DNA of 64,000 nucleotides from Dyella_D sp052115385 (GTDB taxonomy: Bacteria > Pseudomonadota > Gammaproteobacteria > Xanthomonadales > Rhodanobacteraceae): the NCBI RefSeq assembly GCF_052115385.1, contig NZ_JBFRGP010000012.1, forward strand, positions 62,001 to 126,000, read 5' to 3'. Below the pieces are notes generated by a model. That model saw only the letters and a list, made by a program, of their open reading frames with translations, did not search any database and was not told the origin of the DNA. A program made the translations under genes and the position numbers. Position 1 is the first letter of the stretch. The number at the start of each line of letters is the position of its first letter. This document shows positions 1-10,936 of the stretch, one piece after another.

Positions 1-854
1 CAGGTGCGGTAGATGCGCGGCTGCGACACGTGGTCGTGCTGCACGCCGCGGCTGGACTTGGCCAGCGGGGTGATCCACGGCTGCTGGCGCGGCACCGGCG
101 GGCCGGCCGGGATGTCGCCGAAGTACTTGGTCAGCTTGTCCTTGGCCTGCGCGGGCGTGATGTCGCCGGCCAGCACGATCACCGTGTTGGCGGCGCCGTA
201 GTAGTCGTGGAACCACTGCTTCACGTCGGCCAGCGAGGCGGCGTCCAGGTCCTTCATGGAGCCGATGGTGTCGTGCTGGTACGGGTGGTTGGCCGGGTAC
301 GTATTGGACAGGATGTTCTGGTCCACGCGGCCGTAGGGGCGGTTCTCGCCCTGGCGCTTTTCGTTCTGCACCACGCCGCGCTGGGTATCGAGTTCCTTCT
401 GGCCGATCGCGCCGAGCAGGTGGCCCATGCGGTCCGATTCCATCCACAGCGCCATGTCCAGCGCGGTGGTCGGCACCGTCTCGAAGTAATTGGTGCGGTC
501 GAACCAGGTGGTGCCGTTCATGTCGGTGGCGCCGGCCAGCTCGAACGGCGCGAAATAGGTGCCCTTGTGGTTCTCCGAGCCGGAGAACATCAGGTGTTCG
601 AACAGATGCGCAAAGCCGGTCTTGCCCTTGGGTTCGTCGCCGGAACCGACGTGGTACCAGATGCTCACCGCCACCACCGGCGCCTTGTGGTCCTCGTGCA
701 CCACCACGGTCAGCCCGTTGGGCAGGGTGAAGCGGGTATAGGCGATCTCGGGGATGGTCTGCGTGGCCGGGGCGGCCAGGGAAGGCGACGGCGCTGTCAT
801 GGCGACTCCGGCGGACAGAAGCCCGGCAATAAGCAGGGCAAGGGGCTTGCGCAT
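1..854 (-). CDS. M16 family zinc metallopeptidase, N-terminal part (cut by window edge)
   Basis: The frame is open from an ATG at 854 to the window edge, so only the N-terminal ~284 residues are present. A Sec signal peptide covers roughly residues 1-28. The inverted zinc-binding motif HxxEH of the pitrilysin/insulinase family is seen as HLFEH at residues 83-87, followed by the usual N-terminal M16 fold. A strong AGGAGG ribosome site lies just upstream of the ATG. Family members are periplasmic or membrane-linked peptidases that often occur in pairs, so a second subunit may lie outside the window. The substrate cannot be told from sequence. Confidence 0.9.
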   Translation of the reverse strand, partial: MRKPLALLIAGLLSAGVAMTAPSPSLAAPATQTIPEIAYTRFTLPNGLTVVVHEDHKAPVVAVSIWYHVGSGDEPKGKTGFAHLFEHLMFSGSENHKGTYFAPFELAGATDMNGTTWFDRTNYFETVPTTALDMALWMESDRMGHLLGAIGQKELDTQRGVVQNEKRQGENRPYGRVDQNILSNTYPANHPYQHDTIGSMKDLDAASLADVKQWFHDYYGAANTVIVLAGDITPAQAKDKLTKYFGDIPAGPPVPRQQPWITPLAKSSRGVQHDHVSQPRIYRT

Positions 855-1146
855 GGATGAACCTCCTGTTTCACAGAACCTCCGAGGCTAGTCATGCGTG
901 GGGGGAACCGCAAATGACCTTCGGCCGATTGACCGGCAAAGCCGGCCGATCGGGTACGACAAGCGTCCGGACAGTGTCCGCTGGCGTGCGCGCAGTGTCC
1001 GCGGACAGCGGAAGGGAGCCGGCCGCGCATCCTAAGTGCCGCCAAATCAAGACCTTGTGACGTGGCACGGCTTGGCACGGCGCTTGCCACCTTAAGGGCG
1101 TAGGACCCCATACCTGTAGGACCCCATGCCCTGTCGGAGACACCCC
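855..1146. other. Divergent intergenic region with a short direct repeat
   Basis: These 292 bases separate the M16 peptidase from a small membrane-protein gene. The only structure I see is a 12-base direct repeat, gtaggaccccat, at 1100-1111 and 1116-1127, just before the small gene. No convincing RNA gene is visible. Confidence 0.5.
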
Positions 1147-1350
1147 ATGAAATTCGAAGCCCTGATGTTGCGCGGTCTGTTCGCCGGCTGCCTGCTGGTG
1201 TGCGGGCTGATCCTGATGGCGATGGTCAACGCCTCTCCCGATGCCATCCGCCTGGCTGCCAGCGGCAGCGCCGGCCAGCTCAGCCCCGCCGTCCACGCGC
1301 AGTGCCTGCTGCCGGCCGACGGCGTGGTGTGCCCCCGCCTGGGCGGTTGA
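1147..1350 (+). CDS. Small hypothetical membrane protein, 67 aa
   Basis: I do not recognise this protein. The ATG at 1147 is preferred over one 21 bases upstream because GGAGA precedes it at about the right distance. One hydrophobic segment covers roughly residues 7-26 (leucine, valine, methionine rich) and is followed by a short tail with two cysteines. It could be a single-pass inner-membrane protein or a secreted peptide with an uncleaved signal. It stands alone between the M16 peptidase and trmL, and codon use is in line with its neighbours. Whether it is a real gene is moderately uncertain. Confidence 0.5.
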   Translation: MKFEALMLRGLFAGCLLVCGLILMAMVNASPDAIRLAASGSAGQLSPAVHAQCLLPADGVVCPRLGG

Positions 1351-1415
1351 ACGCCGGACGGGGCGCTGTTCCAGCGCGCGCCCCGCACAGATGAGCGTTC
1401 ATCGATAATGGCCGG

Positions 1416-1880
1416 ATGCTGCATGTCATCCTGTTCCATCCCGAGATCCCGCCGAACACCGGCAACGTCATCCGCCTCTGCGCCAACACGGGCGCCTCGC
1501 TGCACCTGATCCGGCCGCTGGGTTTCGAGCTCGACGACGCGCGCCTGCGCCGCGCCGGCCTGGACTACCACGAGTACGCCAACCTGGCCGTACACGACGA
1601 TCTCGACAGCTGCCTCGCCGCCCTGGCGCATCCACGCGTGTTCGCCTTCTCCACCCGCGGCCGCGTCGCCCACGTCGATGCACGCTATGCGCCCGGCGAT
1701 GCCTTACTGTTCGGCTGCGAAACCGCCGGCCTGCCCGGCGCGGTGCTCGACGCGATTCCCGAGGACTGCCGCCTGCGCCTGCCGATGCGTCCACACAGCC
1801 GCAGCTTGAATCTCTCCAACACCGTCGCCGTGGCCGTGTACGAGGCGTGGCGCCAGCTGGGCTTCGACGGCGCATCCTGA
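1416..1880 (+). CDS. trmL: tRNA (cytidine(34)-2'-O)-methyltransferase TrmL
   Basis: This 154-residue SPOUT-class methyltransferase matches TrmL (YibK) in length and pattern. It starts with the MLHVILFHPEIPPNTGNVIR signature, has the glycine-rich FGCETAGLP loop near residue 100, and ends with the knot-forming SLNLSNTVAVAVYEAWRQLG segment. TrmL methylates the 2'-hydroxyl of the wobble nucleotide in certain leucine tRNAs using S-adenosylmethionine. It acts in the cytosol. The next gene, ubiJ, follows 50 bases later on the same strand. Confidence 0.93.
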   Translation: MLHVILFHPEIPPNTGNVIRLCANTGASLHLIRPLGFELDDARLRRAGLDYHEYANLAVHDDLDSCLAALAHPRVFAFSTRGRVAHVDARYAPGDALLFGCETAGLPGAVLDAIPEDCRLRLPMRPHSRSLNLSNTVAVAVYEAWRQLGFDGAS

Positions 1881-1930
1881 CTTGTTGCCGCAGGGCGAGT
1901 CCGCGCGCCCTGCCGCTACAATGCCGGCCC

Positions 1931-2581
1931 ATGACCGCACCCGCTCCCCGCCCCTTGCTGCCGCGCCCGCTGCGCGTGATCGCCGGCCGCGCGCTCGAGA
2001 CCGCGTTGAACCACGTGCTCTCGCTCGATCCCGACACCGTGCAGCGCCTGTCCGCGCTGGACGGGCGCAGCGTGCAACTGCAGCTGGAAGGCCCCGCGCT
2101 GACCTTGGCGATCAGCGTGCACGAAGGCCGCCTCAAGGTCGGCCCCGGCCACGAGGACAGCCACCTGCGCGTGCGCGCCACGCCGGGCAGCCTGCTGGCG
2201 ATGGCGCTGCGGCGCGACGACGAAGGCGTGGCGCCGGGCAAGGTGGATATCGCCGGCGACGCGGAACTGGCGCGCCGCCTGGGAAAACTGGCGGCGAAGT
2301 TCGCCCCGGATTTCGAAGAAGCCTTCACCCGCACCTTCGGCGACGTGCTCGGCGTGCCGCTGGCCAAGGCCGTGCGCGAAGCGCTGGCGCATGCGCGCGA
2401 AAGCGGCAGCCATCTGGCCGAAGACAGCGCCGACTGGCTGCGCGACGAAGTGCGCGTGGCCGCCGCGCCGGGCGAAGTGGAAAGCTTCCTCGACGGCGTG
2501 GACAGCTTGCGCGAACGCAGCGAACGCCTGGAATCGCGGCTGGCGCGACTGGAACAGAAGCTCAAAGGAAACGCCGCGTGA
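1931..2581 (+). CDS. ubiJ: Ubiquinone biosynthesis accessory factor UbiJ (SCP2 domain)
   Basis: The 216-residue product carries an SCP2-type lipid-binding domain in its N-terminal half (about residues 15-115) and a C-terminal helical part ending in a heptad-like stretch rich in Glu, Arg and Leu (about 175-214). This is the UbiJ architecture. UbiJ is thought to hold ubiquinone intermediates for the soluble Ubi enzyme complex. The start at 1931 is chosen because it puts the SCP2 domain close to the N-terminus. Its stop overlaps the GTG start of ubiB (GTGA), which supports both the call and translational coupling. Confidence 0.85.
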   Translation: MTAPAPRPLLPRPLRVIAGRALETALNHVLSLDPDTVQRLSALDGRSVQLQLEGPALTLAISVHEGRLKVGPGHEDSHLRVRATPGSLLAMALRRDDEGVAPGKVDIAGDAELARRLGKLAAKFAPDFEEAFTRTFGDVLGVPLAKAVREALAHARESGSHLAEDSADWLRDEVRVAAAPGEVESFLDGVDSLRERSERLESRLARLEQKLKGNAA

Positions 2582-4224
2582 CGCCGCTGAAAGTCGTGCC
2601 GCGCGTGCTGCGCGTCGCCTCGGTGCTGCTGGCCTACCGGCTCGACGAGCTGGTCGATGCCGCGCATCTGTTCCGCCCGCTGAAACTGCTGCGCCCGTTG
2701 CTCGCCAGGCCGCGTCCCGGTGTGGCGAACCTGCCGCGCGGCGCGCGCCTGCGCCTGGCACTGACCGAGCTGGGCCCGATCTTCGTCAAGGCCGGCCAGG
2801 TGCTGTCGACCCGGCGCGACCTGGTGCCCGGCGATATCGCCAATGAACTGGCCCTGCTGCAGGACCAGGTGCCGCCCTTCCCCGGTGCCGAAGCGCGCGC
2901 GATCGTGGAGCGCGAACTGAAGGCACCGGTGACGCAGCTGTTCGCGCACTTCGACGAAACGCCGCTGGCCTCGGCCTCGATCGCCCAGGTGCATGCGGCC
3001 GTGCTGCAGGACGGGCGCGAGGTGGTGGTGAAGGTGCTGCGCCCCGGCATCGACCAGCGCATCGCGCGCGACGTCGCCCTGCTGCATTCGCTGGGCGAAC
3101 TGGCCCAGCGCTGGCATCCGAACGCCGACAAGATCCGCCCGCTCGACGTAGTAGCCGAAGTCGAGAAGATGCTGGAGAACGAGCTGGACCTGCAGCGCGA
3201 AGGCGCCAGCGCCAGCCTGCTGCGGCGCAATTTCGAAAGCGGCGTGGACCTGTACGTGCCCGAGGTGCACTGGGACCTCACCGCCGAGCGCGTGCTGACC
3301 CTGGAGCGCGTCAACGGCGTGAGCTGTGACGACATCGCGGCCATCGACGCCGCCGGCGTGGACCGCAAGACGCTCGCCGCCAAGGGCGTGCGCGTGTTCT
3401 ACGAACAGGTGTTCCGCGACAATTTCTTCCACGCCGACGCGCACCCGGGGAACATCTGGGTCGACGTGGCGCGCTCGACCGAGCCGCGCTTCATCGCGCT
3501 GGACTTCGGCATCATGGGTTCGCTGCCGGAGGCGGACCAGTACTGGCTGGCGCAGAATTTCATCGCGCTGTTCGAGCGCGACTACGCGCGCATCGCGCAG
3601 CTGCACGTCGACGCCGGCTGGATGCCGAACACCGTGCGCATGGACGAACTGGAAGCGGCCGTGCGCACGGTGTGCGAGCCGTATTTCACCCGCCCGCTGT
3701 CGCAGATCTCGCTGGCCGAGCTGGTGGTGAAGCTGTTCCAGACCGCGCGCCGCTTCGAGCTGACCCTGCAGCCGCAGCTGATCCTGCTGCAGAAGACGCT
3801 GCTGAATATCGAGGGCGTCGGCCGCATGCTCGATCCGGACATCGATATCTGGGCGGTGGCGCATCCGGTGCTCAAGCGCATCCTGCGCGAGCGCTACAGC
3901 CCGCGCCGCACGCTGCGCGAAGTGCGCAAGCGCTTGCCGGAATGGTTCCATGCGGCGCCGCAGTTTCCGGAGCTGATCCGCGAAGCGCTGCGCCAGGTGG
4001 CGCGCGGCGAACAGCGCGGGCTGGCCGATCCGCTGGAACTGGCGCAGCGCCAGGAAGCCTCGCGCCGGCAGCAGCGCGCGATCGCCAGCGGCCTGCTCGG
4101 CGGTGCGCTGCTGCTGAGCGCCACGCTGTTGTGGACGCAGGCGCCGCAGCATGGCGTGTGGTTGCCGATCCTCGCCGCCGTGGCCGGGCTGTGCTCCTTT
4201 GTCGCCGGCTGGCCGAGGCGTTGA
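2578..4224 (+). CDS. ubiB: Ubiquinone biosynthesis kinase-like protein UbiB
   Basis: This 548-residue protein of the ABC1/ADCK atypical kinase family begins at a GTG overlapping the ubiJ stop. The family KxGQ motif is visible as KAGQVLSTR at about residues 71-79. Further on are the HADAHPGN catalytic-loop equivalent and the DFG motif in ALDFGIMG. Two hydrophobic C-terminal segments (about residues 500-520 and 525-545) are typical membrane anchors of UbiB. UbiB is required for coenzyme Q synthesis, probably through ATPase-driven handling of lipid precursors. No ubiE is adjacent, unlike in many gammaproteobacteria. Confidence 0.94.
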   Translation: MTPLKVVPRVLRVASVLLAYRLDELVDAAHLFRPLKLLRPLLARPRPGVANLPRGARLRLALTELGPIFVKAGQVLSTRRDLVPGDIANELALLQDQVPPFPGAEARAIVERELKAPVTQLFAHFDETPLASASIAQVHAAVLQDGREVVVKVLRPGIDQRIARDVALLHSLGELAQRWHPNADKIRPLDVVAEVEKMLENELDLQREGASASLLRRNFESGVDLYVPEVHWDLTAERVLTLERVNGVSCDDIAAIDAAGVDRKTLAAKGVRVFYEQVFRDNFFHADAHPGNIWVDVARSTEPRFIALDFGIMGSLPEADQYWLAQNFIALFERDYARIAQLHVDAGWMPNTVRMDELEAAVRTVCEPYFTRPLSQISLAELVVKLFQTARRFELTLQPQLILLQKTLLNIEGVGRMLDPDIDIWAVAHPVLKRILRERYSPRRTLREVRKRLPEWFHAAPQFPELIREALRQVARGEQRGLADPLELAQRQEASRRQQRAIASGLLGGALLLSATLLWTQAPQHGVWLPILAAVAGLCSFVAGWPRR

Positions 4225-4246
4225 AGCAGGCAGCCGCGCAGCACGC

Positions 4247-4957
4247 ATGACCGTTCTCGATCTGATCTACCAGGACGATGCCCTGATCGCGGTGAACAAG
4301 CCCGCGGGCCTGGCCGTGCATCGCTCCAAGCTGGTCGGCCCTGCCGACGAATTCCTGATCGACCTGCTGCGCGAGCAGGTCGGCGGCACCGTGAACCTGG
4401 CGCACCGGCTGGACCGCGCGACCAGCGGCGTGCTGCTGGTGGCACGCTCGGCCGAGGTCGCCGCGGCGCTGGGCGAGCAGTTCATGGGCCGCGACGTGCA
4501 CAAGCAATACCTCGCGGTGGTGCGCGGCTGGCCCGAGCCGGAAGAAGCGCTGATCGACTATCCGCTGCCCGGCGCGCGCGACAGCGGCCCGCGCCGCGAT
4601 GCGCGCACGCGCTATCGCCGCCTGGCCACGGTCGAAGTGCCGATCGCGCTGGGCCGCTACCCACAGCAGCGCTACGGCATGGTGCTGGCGGAGCCGGAGA
4701 CCGGCCGCTTCCGCCAGATCCGCAAGCACCTGGCGCATCTGCACCATCCGGTGATCGGCGATTGCCAGCACGGCCGCAGCGATCACAACCGGCTGTACAA
4801 GCAGTACTTCAGCTGCCATCGCATGCTGCTGCATGCGTGGCGGGTGAGTTTCGCGCACCCGCTCAGCGGTGCGCCGATGCGGCTGGAGGCGCCGCTGGAT
4901 GCGGCCTTCGCCAGCGTGCTCGCGCGCTTCGGCTGGGCCTTGCCCGAGATCGCCTGA
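4247..4957 (+). CDS. truC: tRNA pseudouridine(65) synthase TruC
   Basis: This 236-residue enzyme of the RluA pseudouridine synthase superfamily has the catalytic motif HRLDRATSG, with the aspartate as nucleophile, near residue 50. The segment LATVEVPIALGRYPQQRYG and the following basic RQIRKHLAHLHHPVIGD match TruC more closely than the large-subunit rRNA enzymes. TruC makes pseudouridine at position 65 of some tRNAs. The ATG at 4247 gives an N-terminus of family-typical length. It lies just downstream of ubiB and upstream of arfB. Confidence 0.88.
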   Translation: MTVLDLIYQDDALIAVNKPAGLAVHRSKLVGPADEFLIDLLREQVGGTVNLAHRLDRATSGVLLVARSAEVAAALGEQFMGRDVHKQYLAVVRGWPEPEEALIDYPLPGARDSGPRRDARTRYRRLATVEVPIALGRYPQQRYGMVLAEPETGRFRQIRKHLAHLHHPVIGDCQHGRSDHNRLYKQYFSCHRMLLHAWRVSFAHPLSGAPMRLEAPLDAAFASVLARFGWALPEIA

Positions 4958-5000
4958 CTCCGGATGGGCGGCCCGCCCCGGCCCCGCTACACTGCGCGGC

Positions 5001-5423
5001 ATGCTTACCGTCAGCCGATCCCTAGCGCTGCCCGAGACCGAGCTGACCGAGCGCTTTCTGCGCGCCGACGGCCCCGGCGGGCAGCATGTCAATCGCACCG
5101 AAAGCGCGGTGGAACTGCGCTTCGATGTCGCGCGCTCGCCGACCCTGCCCGAGCCGCTGCGCGAGCGCCTGCTGGCGCGCCGCGACCGCCGCCTCACCGA
5201 GGACGGCGTGCTGGTGATCCAGGCCCGCCGCTTCCGCGACCAGGCGCGCAACCGCGACGACGCGCGCGAGCGTCTGGTCGAGATCATCCGCGCGGTGCTG
5301 GTGCCGCCCAAGCCGCGCGTCGCCACCAAGCCCTCGCGCGCCTCCAAGGAGCGCCGCCTGGTCGGCAAGCAGCAGCGCGGGAAGATCAAGCAGACGCGCT
5401 CGCGCAACTGGAGTTCCGAATGA
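5001..5423 (+). CDS. arfB: Alternative ribosome-rescue factor ArfB (peptidyl-tRNA hydrolase)
   Basis: The 140-residue product has the class-I release-factor catalytic tripeptide GGQ at residues 26-28 inside GPGGQHVNR. It ends in a long basic tail rich in Lys and Arg (about residues 98-140) that in ArfB enters the empty mRNA channel of stalled ribosomes. Its function is hydrolysis of peptidyl-tRNA on ribosomes that lack a stop codon in the A site. The codon-recognition domains of RF1/RF2 are absent, as expected. Its stop overlaps the start of the acyltransferase gene by ATGA. Confidence 0.93.
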   Translation: MLTVSRSLALPETELTERFLRADGPGGQHVNRTESAVELRFDVARSPTLPEPLRERLLARRDRRLTEDGVLVIQARRFRDQARNRDDARERLVEIIRAVLVPPKPRVATKPSRASKERRLVGKQQRGKIKQTRSRNWSSE

Positions 5424-6013
5424 GCCGCCCCGTCGTCCCGCCGGCTCCGCCCGCGGCGCCCCAGCTCAAGAGCCGCTTCTGGCCGTGGCTCTCGCGCGGC
5501 GTGCTGCGGCTGTGCGGGTGGCGCCTGCTGGGCGAGCTGCCGGACGTGCCCAAGCTGATCCTGATCGGCGCGCCGCACTCGTCGTACTGGGACGGCCTGT
5601 GGGGCCTGCTGATGAAGATCGGCGTGGGCGCCGAGATCAACGTCATGATCAAGCGCGAGGTGCTGGACGGCCCGCTCGGCATCATCCTGCGCCCGATCGG
5701 CATGATCGCGATCAACCGCAAGGCCGCGCTCAACGTGGTGGGCCAGATGGTGGAGCGCTTCCAGCAGAACGAGCGCATGTGGCTGGGCATCACGCCCGAG
5801 GGCACGCGCAAGCAGGTCAAGGAGTGGAAGTCCGGCTTCCTGCGCATCGCGCACGAGGCCAACGTGCCGATCCAGACCCTTTTCATCGACTACCCGACCA
5901 AGACCTTCACGCTGGGGCCGGTGGTGCATGCCACCGGCGATCACGATGCGGACATGCTGAAGATCCGCGCGCTGTTCCGTCCCTATCGCGGCAAGCACCG
6001 CAACACGGAGTGA
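5420..6013 (+). CDS. 1-acyl-sn-glycerol-3-phosphate acyltransferase-like protein
   Basis: This 197-residue member of the PlsC-like acyltransferase superfamily shows the catalytic HX4D motif as HSSYWD at residues 53-58 and the phosphate-binding motif PEGTR at residues 126-130. It is shorter than typical PlsC and lacks an obvious multi-pass membrane domain. Its substrate is therefore unclear: glycerophospholipid acylation is likely, but other acyl acceptors are possible. It is translationally coupled to arfB by a 4-base overlap and followed five bases later by the LysE-type gene. Confidence 0.85.
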   Translation: MSRPVVPPAPPAAPQLKSRFWPWLSRGVLRLCGWRLLGELPDVPKLILIGAPHSSYWDGLWGLLMKIGVGAEINVMIKREVLDGPLGIILRPIGMIAINRKAALNVVGQMVERFQQNERMWLGITPEGTRKQVKEWKSGFLRIAHEANVPIQTLFIDYPTKTFTLGPVVHATGDHDADMLKIRALFRPYRGKHRNTE

Positions 6014-6018
6014 TTCCG

Positions 6019-6654
6019 ATGGAAGCGCTCGGCATCCAGCATTTCGGCGCCTTCGTCCTGGCCTGCATCGCGCTGGCGCTGACGCCGGGCCTGGACACCT
6101 TCTACATCCTCGCCCGCAGCGGCCGCGAAGGACGCACGGTGGGCGTGGCGGCGGTGCTGGGCATCAATACCGGCTGCCTGGTGCACACGCTGGCGGCGGT
6201 GCTGGGCATCTCGGCGATCCTGATGACCTCGGCGCTGGCGTTCGCGGCGCTGAAGTATCTGGGCGCCGCCTATCTGGTGTGGGTGGGCCTGCGCATGCTG
6301 CTGGCGAAGCAGAGTGCGCGCCAGCCGACGGTGACGCGCGGCCGCGGCCTGGCCGCGGCGTTCCGCCAGGGCATGCTCACCAATGTGCTGAACCCGAAAG
6401 TGGCGCTGTTCTTCCTCGCCTTCCTGCCGCAGTTCGTGTCGATGCAGGCGCCGCACCCGCAATGGGGGCTGGCGCTGCTCGGGTTGAGCGTCATCGGCGT
6501 CGGCATGGTGTGGTCGATGGTGCTGGCGATGCTGGGTGGCCAGGTGCATCGGCTGCTCGATGCCCGCCCGCATCTGGGGCAGTGGATGGATCGCGCCTGC
6601 GGCACGGTGCTGCTGGGTTTCGGCATCCGGCTGGCGATGCAGCGGCAGCAGTGA
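6019..6654 (+). CDS. LysE/RhtB family amino-acid exporter
   Basis: The 211-residue protein has about six hydrophobic segments and the N-terminal signature of the family, a TPGLDTFYILARSGREG-like stretch near residues 22-38, then a GCLVHTLAAVLGIS segment. The central NPKVALFFLAFLPQFV sequence is also typical. Members export amino acids or related metabolites across the inner membrane by proton-coupled transport. The substrate cannot be told here. The gene closes the plus-strand run and is followed by a REP-like palindrome. Confidence 0.9.
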   Translation: MEALGIQHFGAFVLACIALALTPGLDTFYILARSGREGRTVGVAAVLGINTGCLVHTLAAVLGISAILMTSALAFAALKYLGAAYLVWVGLRMLLAKQSARQPTVTRGRGLAAAFRQGMLTNVLNPKVALFFLAFLPQFVSMQAPHPQWGLALLGLSVIGVGMVWSMVLAMLGGQVHRLLDARPHLGQWMDRACGTVLLGFGIRLAMQRQQ

Positions 6655-6664
6655 GGCTCGGCGC

Positions 6665-6743
6665 AGGTTGGGGTGAGCCATAGGCGAACCCCAACATCGG
6701 GCGCCTCGCATCGTTGGGGTTCGCCTGCGGCTCACCCCAACCT
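6665..6743. repeat. REP-like paired palindrome, copy 1
   Basis: The outer arms aggttggggtgagc and gctcaccccaacct enclose inner arms (aggcgaaccccaac and gttggggttcgcct), which gives a cloverleaf-like fold. A second copy lies at 44306-44392 with the same arms and a different central spacer. The element sits between the convergent exporter and lysR genes and reaches into the lysR stop codon. This is the organisation of REP/BIME elements that are mobilised by RAYT transposases. No transposase is nearby. Confidence 0.85.
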
Positions 6744-7782
6744 ACCGTTCGGAATGCCCCGATTCGTCGTAATCGCGATGGGTCAGTAGACCCGGGCGGA
6801 TCAGGTCGATGAACGCCCGCGCCTCCGCGCTGAGGAATTTGCCCTTGCGCATCACCACGCCGTAAGCGCGTTGCGGAAAGTACTGGCGCAGATTGCGCAC
6901 CGCCAGCCGCGCGCGGTCCGCTTCGGTGATGCAGATGCCGGTGACGATAGAGATCCCCAGGCCCATCGCGACGTATTCCTTGATCACGTCCCAGCCGCCC
7001 ACTTCGATCGCCACCTGGTACGGCACCTGCCGCTGCTGGAACACCAGGTCGACCATGCGGTAGGTCGACAGCCGCTGCGGCGGCAGGATCAGGCCGTAGG
7101 GCGATAGATCCTCGAGCCGGATGCTCTCCTTCGCTGCCAGCGGATGATCCGGCGGGGTGATCAGCATCGGGTCGTAGTGGTAGACCGGCGCCCAGGCGAT
7201 GTCGTTGGGCACGTCCAGCATCGAGCCCACCGCGAAATCCGCCTGGTCCGCGCGCAGCAGGGCCATGCCGTCCTTGCCGGTGACATTGGCCAGCTGCAAT
7301 TGCACGGCCGGGTATTGCTCGCGGTAGCGGCGCACCAGGTCCGGCAGCAGGTACTGGATGGTGGAGGTGCCGGCGGCGATGGTCAGCCGGCCGCTCTGCA
7401 GCCCCTTCACCTTGGCCTGGAAATCGCGGTCCAGCGCTTCCCAGCCTTCCACCAGCGGGCGCGCCAGCTCGTACAGCGCCTCGCCGGCGTCGGTGAGGTT
7501 GATGCGGCGCCGGCTGCGTTCGAGCAGCCGCGTACCCAGCTCCCGCTCCAGCGCCTGCAGCTGCAGGCTCACGCTGGGCTGGGACAGATACAGCGCCTCG
7601 GCGGCACGGGTCAGGGTGCCCAGCTTCACCGTGTAGACGAAGGCGCGCAGCTGCTTCTGGCGATTGCCCTTGTAGTAGAAGCGCGCCGTGCCCTCGGCGG
7701 GCGCGACATCGTCGGCACGACGCCGCGGAGTCGATTTTCGGCCCTTGCGAGGCTTGTTCAGCTTATCGGACGCCTTGGTCAC
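6742..7782 (-). CDS. LysR-family transcriptional regulator, divergent from aceB
   Basis: This 346-residue LysR-type regulator has its winged helix-turn-helix at about residues 44-102 (TLTRAAEALYLSQPSVS and the following helix), then a periplasmic-binding-protein-like effector domain. A basic N-terminal extension of about 40 residues precedes the DNA-binding domain, which is longer than usual. The sequence style is CysB-like. It is transcribed away from the malate synthase gene, so it probably controls the glyoxylate shunt. The TAG stop at 6742-6744 overlaps the end of a REP-like repeat. Confidence 0.9.
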   Translation of the reverse strand: MTKASDKLNKPRKGRKSTPRRRADDVAPAEGTARFYYKGNRQKQLRAFVYTVKLGTLTRAAEALYLSQPSVSLQLQALERELGTRLLERSRRRINLTDAGEALYELARPLVEGWEALDRDFQAKVKGLQSGRLTIAAGTSTIQYLLPDLVRRYREQYPAVQLQLANVTGKDGMALLRADQADFAVGSMLDVPNDIAWAPVYHYDPMLITPPDHPLAAKESIRLEDLSPYGLILPPQRLSTYRMVDLVFQQRQVPYQVAIEVGGWDVIKEYVAMGLGISIVTGICITEADRARLAVRNLRQYFPQRAYGVVMRKGKFLSAEARAFIDLIRPGLLTHRDYDESGHSER

Positions 7783-7826
7783 GGCTTTTGACTCAATGAG
7801 TTAGATAGATCATTAGCAATGCCAAT

Positions 7827-7855
7827 ATCTAAGATTGAAACATTCGCTTTGTCAA
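7827..7855 (-). promoter_or_regulatory. Candidate sigma70 promoter of the lysR gene
   Basis: On the minus strand a perfect -35 TTGACA (complement of 7850-7855) is followed after 17 bases by TTAGAT (complement of 7827-7832), a weaker -10. It lies 45 bases upstream of the lysR ATG, inside the divergent lysR-aceB spacer where LysR-type operators are expected. The assignment rests only on sequence. Confidence 0.45.
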
Positions 7856-7907
7856 AGACAAGCTCCGCGACCTAGTGTCAGCCCATCGTCATCGATGGAG
7901 AAGCCCC

Positions 7908-9506
<1,599 letters not shown>

Positions 9507-9547
9507 GCGCGAACGTCTCGAAGCCCTTTAGTTACAGGAGTCACGTC

Positions 9548-10849
<1,302 letters not shown>

Positions 10850-10889
10850 TCCAACTATCGCTTGGCGTGGCGCTGGCAAGGAAGCTGGC

Positions 10890-10923
10890 GCGGGAGCCGG
10901 TGGGTTCGCCCGCCGGCTCCCGC
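10890..10923. terminator. Hairpin between convergent aceA and the antiporter gene
   Basis: The arms gcgggagccgg (10890-10900) and ccggctcccgc (10913-10923) form an 11-bp perfect stem with a 12-base loop. It lies in the short gap between two convergent genes, so it could serve both. No strong T-tract follows on either strand. Confidence 0.6.
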
Positions 10924-10936
10924 CATGCAGGGAGGC

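Noticed and set aside
1468..4248. A minus-strand open frame of about 926 codons opposite trmL, ubiJ and ubiB
   Set aside because: It is the antisense shadow of conserved plus-strand genes and has no recognisable motif or ribosome site.
7783..7907. A specific LysR operator (T-N11-A box) in the lysR-aceB spacer
   Set aside because: Several weak T-N11-A words exist but none is clearly symmetric or better than the rest.
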